DNA from: Akebia trifoliata
Lineage: Eukaryota; Streptophyta; Magnoliopsida; Ranunculales; Lardizabalaceae
DNA: 64,000 bases
NCBI GenBank assembly: GCA_017979445.1
Contig: CM030711.1
Coordinates: 38,618,757-38,682,756, forward strand
Direction of reading: 5' to 3'
In this document: positions 59,790 through 64,000 of the stretch, piece after piece
Layout of the letters: the number at the start of each line of letters is the position of its first letter
How positions within the stretch are numbered: the first letter of the stretch is position 1
Position numbers and translations under genes: made by a program
The notes under the pieces: model-generated
Told to the model about the DNA's origin: nothing
What the model saw: only the letters and a program-made list of their open reading frames with translations
Databases searched by the model: none

Positions 59790-61235
59790 GATCTGACCCT
59801 GAGATGACGAAAGGCCATCTTTGATATCCCAAACAAACTATCTAACCCTAGTCAACCCCTTTGAGCCATCACATTCATTTCTTAACCCAAGACTGGGGCA
59901 AGTCAACGTTATATAAAAAAAAACCGAAAAGAAAAGAGACAAAAGAAAAGAAAATCAAAAAGTCAAAGTACTCCTGGCCCGCATGAGGATAAACTGTGAA
60001 CGGCTAAAATACAAAAAATTCAAAAAATTCAAAAAACTCGGACACTTGATCTGAGCTCGACCCACATCTCCAGCCTAAACAAGTTCAAGAGACGCTGGGA
60101 GGAGACATAGATCACCTTTTCGAAACAAAAATAGACGAACCCCAAGTCTAACCCACTTCAGACGAACCTACCTTAACCTTTTTGTACCTTTCCACTACAC
60201 TCAGCCTTAGCCAACACTTCGTCCCATTAAAAGTCCTTTCGGATCAGGGAATGTTCTAAGGCATCATAATGACGGTGGCAGCACCAATGATCTGGCAGCT
60301 TGATCCGGACTTCAAGTCTTATTAGTCGTTGGAAGACGCGAGAGGGGAGTCCAGGTCGAAAATTTGAAAAAAAAGAGTACTCGAAGTGTAGAGTAGCCGA
60401 TCTCGCGGCTCAACTTGAGTTGCCAAGCCACGAATAGTCGTCAGCAAACTCGAGAGGGGAATCTAGATCTGTTACTCAAGAAAGAGTGCCACTACAAGAG
60501 TAGAGTCGCCGATCTCGCAGCTCAACTTGAGTCACCAAGCCACAAAGACACAGAGGCTCCAAACAAGATTTGTAATGTAAAAAATCCAAAAAATACAAGC
60601 ATAGTCTGAAAGGGCATAGTGAAAACCCGAAAGGGCGCTATGAGTAAAAAAATCAGACTATGGCAAGATCAAAGCCACCGGCACGATGAAAACCCAAAAA
60701 AAGCATCGATGCGCAAAAATGTGGAAATCGGGTCTGGTGAAACCGTAACTGGCACCAGGGGCAATAAGGGACAAACAAAAAAAAAAAAAAAAAAAGGAAC
60801 TCCTGGCCCGCATGAGTATAAACTGTGAACGGCGAAAATTTCCAAGTCCCATGCTCAATCGATATTCACCCAGTACTGGGGCACTGGGGATGACTCTAAA
60901 AGAGCCTGAGAACTGCTGACATCTATATCCTCAGTAGTTGGCAAAAACACAAATATCATCGAATAACAAAGGTCTTTTAAAAAAAAAAAAAGTTTCAATT
61001 TGGATCTACAATACCAATTCGACAAAGACAAAACCAAAAAAAAAATTCAAATGCTTTCAAAACTACTATTTTGGGCCATGATGAAAATCTAGGACTTATT
61101 CAAACATCATGTTTTCAAAGCAATAGATACACCTGAGGCCAAGTAAGTAAAAAACCTATTTTCCTTTCATTTCAAAAAGTTTCACATTACGTTTTGCAGG
61201 AAAGAAAACACAAAAAAAAAAAAAAATGGTGCCAA
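59790..61235 (+). other. 3' non-coding region after pol, with duplicated segments
   Basis: It begins soon after integrase with the Tat-like word 'caagactggggcaagtcaac'. 'ctcctggcccgcatgag' followed by 'taaactgtgaacggc' occurs at about 59970 and 60799. 'ccgatctcgc(g/a)gctcaactt' occurs at about 60398 and 60508. Poly-A rich runs are frequent. No protein is supported on either strand. Confidence 0.6.
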
Positions 61236-62089
61236 TCACACATCTCGATGAGAAATGAAGAAGGAATCGAGTCTCTCTTCTAAGGCACGAATGCGGGCGG
61301 CTTGCCCCATCATTACCACTTCGGCATCCGAAGCATCACGGCTCACCAGGTAAGATGCAAAGGCATCAAAACAAGGACCCTGGGCAAGCCTTTCCCGGAG
61401 ATCCTCAATCTCTGCCCTCAGAATAGAAGACTCTTCATTCTTCAAAGACTCGAGTCGAGCTATCTGGTTCTTCAGATCATTTTCAGAACGTAGCCAAATC
61501 TTTTCAATCCGCTTATGAGACATCTTCATTTCCGCTAGTCGATCACGGTGGTCAGGGGAATGAGAACCAGAAGACCTCCTTTGAACTGAAGGCGTGGCAC
61601 AAGTTCTCTCAGCAATCTGTTGTTGCATCCAGAGTTGGTAGTTGTGAAAAGAATAACTTGGAAATACAGGATGATCAAGAGTCACCACGCTCTTCCAAGC
61701 TTTCTCTAACCGATTACGCAATTGCCATGAGGGGGGAGAAGGAGAAAAAGACCCGACCAATTCTCCAAAATCTCCATGAGTCACTATGCCCTGTTCTTCA
61801 CCAAATTGTCGCAACACACGAAGAGGGATGTAGTGAGTAGCCCCAGTCAATCCAATCAGTATGGCAAAACAACTCTTTGAAAAGAGAAAGAACAGGTGAA
61901 GTCGAAGGCTGGAAGGTGCCTAACCAACGTATCTCTTCATCTGGCATGCCTTGCAAGCCCTCAAACCAACCCAACTTGCCACCAGAATGGACAGGAGGTT
62001 CCGTTTGTTCATCAAAGCCACTAAATCAGCATGGACGTTGAAAGGACGACTAATGGTGTAGTTAAAGCCAAATGATCGAAGAACCAAAG
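61236..62089 (-). pseudogene. Antisense gene of the Tat element, exon 2 (frameshifted)
   Basis: An acceptor TTTTTGTGCAG precedes LWFFDHLALTTPLVV, which continues exon 1 in phase. The sense then shifts to NVHADLVALMNKRN, to WFEGLQGMPDEEIRWLGTFQ, and finally to the long open part 61236-61850. That part reads GLTGATHYIPLRVLRQFGEE, then a coiled coil (KNQIARLESLKNEESSILRA) and the end SFFISHRDV. At least three frameshifts are needed. The function is unknown; such proteins resemble plant-mobile/DUF7745 domain proteins. Confidence 0.7.
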
Positions 62090-62185
62090 CTGCACAAAAA
62101 GGGAAGTCAACTCTAATCACAATGCCTCAAAATTTAAAAGCTTCAACTCTAATCATGATGTTTCCAAATTTGAAAAGGACATTAC

Positions 62186-62908
62186 CTGCAACAATGGAGC
62201 ACACCCATGATATACTCGCTCTCTCCCGCTCGAACAAGCCGTGAGAGACAAATAGGTTTCTCCTAGAAGCATAGGAGCCAACCTAAAACCTTGTCGAACT
62301 TGGTCAAGGACGCTTATCAAAGCTAGATTCACATACTCATTGTTCCGAGGAAACAAGAGTTGGTTCATTACCACCAATGTCAAAACATCAAATCGAGATG
62401 GAGAATTCATGTCCCCAAGCCATCGAAGCAAAAATTCTTTAGAAACCTTGAGGAGATTCGAGTTTCCATCCACCCGTTCTAATTGTTGCTTGGTGACCCC
62501 AAAGAATCCCGACGCTTCTTTTCTATAACTTTCACGCAAGGGTGGTACAACCACCCGAGGCGATTGGCAAAGGCCAAGTATGCGCTCAAACTCTTCAATC
62601 GTAGGAGTCATTTCTTTGTCTCCAAAACGAAACAAATTGAGCTCCGGGACCCAAAATCCCATAAGAGCCTCTATCAAGTCCCACATGATAGTGACCTTCG
62701 ACAAAGAGAGAGTGAACCCAAGCTTGTTGGAATCCCACCTAGCTCTCTCTTCATGAGTCATAGAACTAAGCCATTGATGTAAAAATGGGTCTATAACGGC
62801 GTACCTTTTGAGATTGGGAAGGTTGAAGTTACCTTCAAGAGCGGGAGATGAGCTTTCAACCGTAATGTCAAAGTGGGTGGAATCCTCCAAAGCATGAGTG
62901 GGCTCCAT
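62186..62908 (-). CDS. Antisense gene of the Tat element, exon 1 (plant-mobile/DUF7745-like)
   Basis: From ATG at 62906-62908 (MEPTHALEDSTHFD) to the donor CAG/GTAATG at 62186, this open exon has 241 codons. It reads FLHQWLSSMTHEERARWDSN, MWDLIEALMGFWVPELNLFR, MTPTIEEFERILGL and YHGCAPLLQ. The pattern of a Trp-rich helical region and a 'TPTxEEFxxILG' box is what I recall for the plant-mobile/DUF7745 group carried by Tat elements. It is transcribed opposite to gag-pol, if at all. An intron of about 96 bases (62090-62185) follows. Confidence 0.75.
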
Positions 62909-62999
62909 TGATGCCCTAGTGGGTGTGAAATTCCTAAAAATCGTGAAAGAGAATGACCAAATGAAGGTCTGTGAGTTAAAAAGCAAAATAAAAGGTTCT

Positions 63000-63136
63000 G
63001 GTCCGTACATGGAGTACGGACTAAGTAAATTCACTTGAGTCCGTACTTTATGCACGGACCGAAAAAATTTCAAACAGTCCGTACATGAAGCACGGACCGT
63101 TCAAAATTAGTGCAGTCCGTGCTTCATGCACGGACC
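63000..63136. repeat. Four palindromic hairpins upstream of the antisense gene
   Basis: Copies at 63000-63022, 63038-63060, 63076-63098 and 63114-63136 follow the pattern (A/G)GTCCGT(A/G)C, five bases, G(C/T)ACGGAC(C/T). They lie 92-228 bases upstream of the antisense ATG. They are the same family as the seven hairpins in the gag-pol leader. Confidence 0.85.
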
Positions 63137-63373
63137 AGTACATCCAAGATGTTGAATTAATGCATGAATTGATACACAAAGGGGCCCATAAACCCTAGTT
63201 AGTTGATGTTACCACCTCCCAGCTCGGTTGCTCAACGACGGTTCTAATCACCATTTCACAAGAGGATCCAAAATGAAACAACAATGTCATATATATAATC
63301 AAAATGAGTCACACAATGTGCACGAATACAAAAAGATATATATACATGTGTTTCAAATGTTCATAAGCATATC

Positions 63374-64000
63374 CTAAGATCTATCGTCATCTGATCCAGG
63401 AGCATCTCGAGCAGCAGAATCAACGCCAGATAGATCTACGTCCCTCAGTCCGGAGAAGACAGAGCCGGTACCCGAAGAGGCAGGCAGATCATGCATCCCT
63501 AAGCCCATATCAGAAGAATCTACAGTAAAAGCTGGGGGTCGGGTAGAAGGTCCGGCGCCATCCGAAGCCTGAAAAGATAAACAGATGCACTCAAATGACA
63601 GGCAAATATGCAAGCAGGCTAATGAAAGAAGATAACTGGAATTAAATGTACCTGAGTGGGAGGAGGTGGATGAGCAGATGTGCTGGCCCCATCATGGCGT
63701 CGATGATAGTCCTGAAACATCACATGAAAACAAAGCAATCAACCTACAGTGATAGAAATACGGAATTGAAAGAGATAAGGGAAAAGAAGAACGTACCATC
63801 TCAGCCTGTGAACGAGACTCCCTCATGGCCAGCCTCATCTCTAGCTCATGAATACGCTCGGCCTGAGCTGCCACCTCGGCCTGAGCCGCTCTCCACCGAG
63901 CCTCCATCTCAGCACAACGGGCCGCCTGGGCCTCGATCACGCTGTACCCCTCCCGGAGGCGACGCAGATCATCAATCTGAGAAGAGAGTAGCAAATCAGA
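63374..64000 (-). CDS. 3' exons of an unidentified GC-rich spliced gene, incomplete
   Basis: Three exons join in phase: 63797 to beyond 64000, 63652-63711 and 63374-63568, all with GT-AG sites. The first encodes an Ala/Glu/Arg-rich coiled coil (AQAARCAEMEARWRAAQAEV). The second is DYHRRHDGASTSAHPPPPTQ. The last is ASDGAGPSTRPPAFTVDSSD to DDDRS and stop. Base composition is clearly richer in G and C than the surroundings. Tails of this kind occur in plant-mobile/MAIN-like proteins, but without the upstream part I cannot name it. It may be a second antisense gene of the element or captured host sequence. Confidence 0.55.

Larger units (their letters stand above)
47421..64000 (+). mobile_element. 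Tat/Ogre-lineage Ty3/Gypsy element, right end outside window
   Basis: This long element has a 5' LTR, a tRNA-Arg primer site, a 3 kb repeat-rich leader, gag, protease, RT, RNase H, a second RNase H, integrase and a downstream antisense gene. The second RNase H between RNase H and integrase, the Arg primer and an antisense gene after pol are known traits of the Tat lineage (Ogre, Retand, Grande). No 3' LTR is present, so it should extend past 64000, unless the GC-rich exons at 63374-64000 already mark foreign DNA. The left flank GTATC (47416-47420) is the expected target duplication. Confidence 0.85.

Noticed and set aside
1..64000. CRISPR arrays, bacterial operons, tRNA or rRNA genes
   Set aside because: The tandem arrays lack the spacer pattern of CRISPR, and the genome is eukaryotic. 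No tRNA or rRNA gene was recognised by reading, though a dedicated scan was not possible.

Overview
This window is repeat-rich, AT-rich nuclear DNA from a flowering plant, most probably a eudicot. The evidence is GT-AG introns, plant-type Ty1/Copia and Ty3/Gypsy retrotransposons (including a Tat/Ogre-type element with two RNase H domains and a tRNA-Arg primer site), MITEs, and plant-only gene families. I cannot name the species.

Layout. 1-6.2 kb is AT-rich with rearranged dispersed repeats, a possible MITE, one LRR-receptor exon fragment and a frameshifted fragment of a plant calmodulin-binding protein. 6.5-12.4 kb is a 5'-truncated Copia element split by a 2.3 kb solo LTR of the Tat family (8892-11189, target duplication GGTAT). 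14.57-15.95 kb holds four consecutive fold-back elements separated by (TA)n. 16.2-24.4 kb is gene copy A. 25.85-30.1 kb is a decayed Copia element, cut off by a Tat LTR fragment that itself carries a 589 bp TG...CA element (target duplication ATTAT). 33.2-36.0 kb is a decayed chromovirus-like Gypsy element. 36.4-39.7 kb is a broken gene copy B, and 39.7-47.4 kb is gene copy C. From 47,421 to at least 63.1 kb, and probably past the window end, lies one very long Tat-lineage Gypsy element.

The only host genes that look functional are A and C. Both are minus-strand genes with seven exons whose splice sites and phases all work, giving 403 and 404 residues. They belong to a plant family of unknown function that begins MAYIxPHKRH. 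A and C share a Copia relic in intron 4 and a MITE in intron 2, so they were duplicated after those insertions. B is older and dead. A partial second copy of exon 5 lies in the same intron of all three.

The Tat element has a 1,924 bp 5' LTR, the primer site, and a 3 kb leader with three families of hairpin or tandem repeats. It then carries gag, protease, RT, RNase H, a damaged second RNase H and an intact integrase. Downstream is a spliced antisense gene with a domain of the plant-mobile/DUF7745 type. The same palindromic hairpin occurs seven times in the sense leader and four times just upstream of the antisense gene. A separate GC-rich spliced antisense gene end lies at the right edge. Most stop codons in the retroelements look like C-to-T decay, so the elements are ageing copies.
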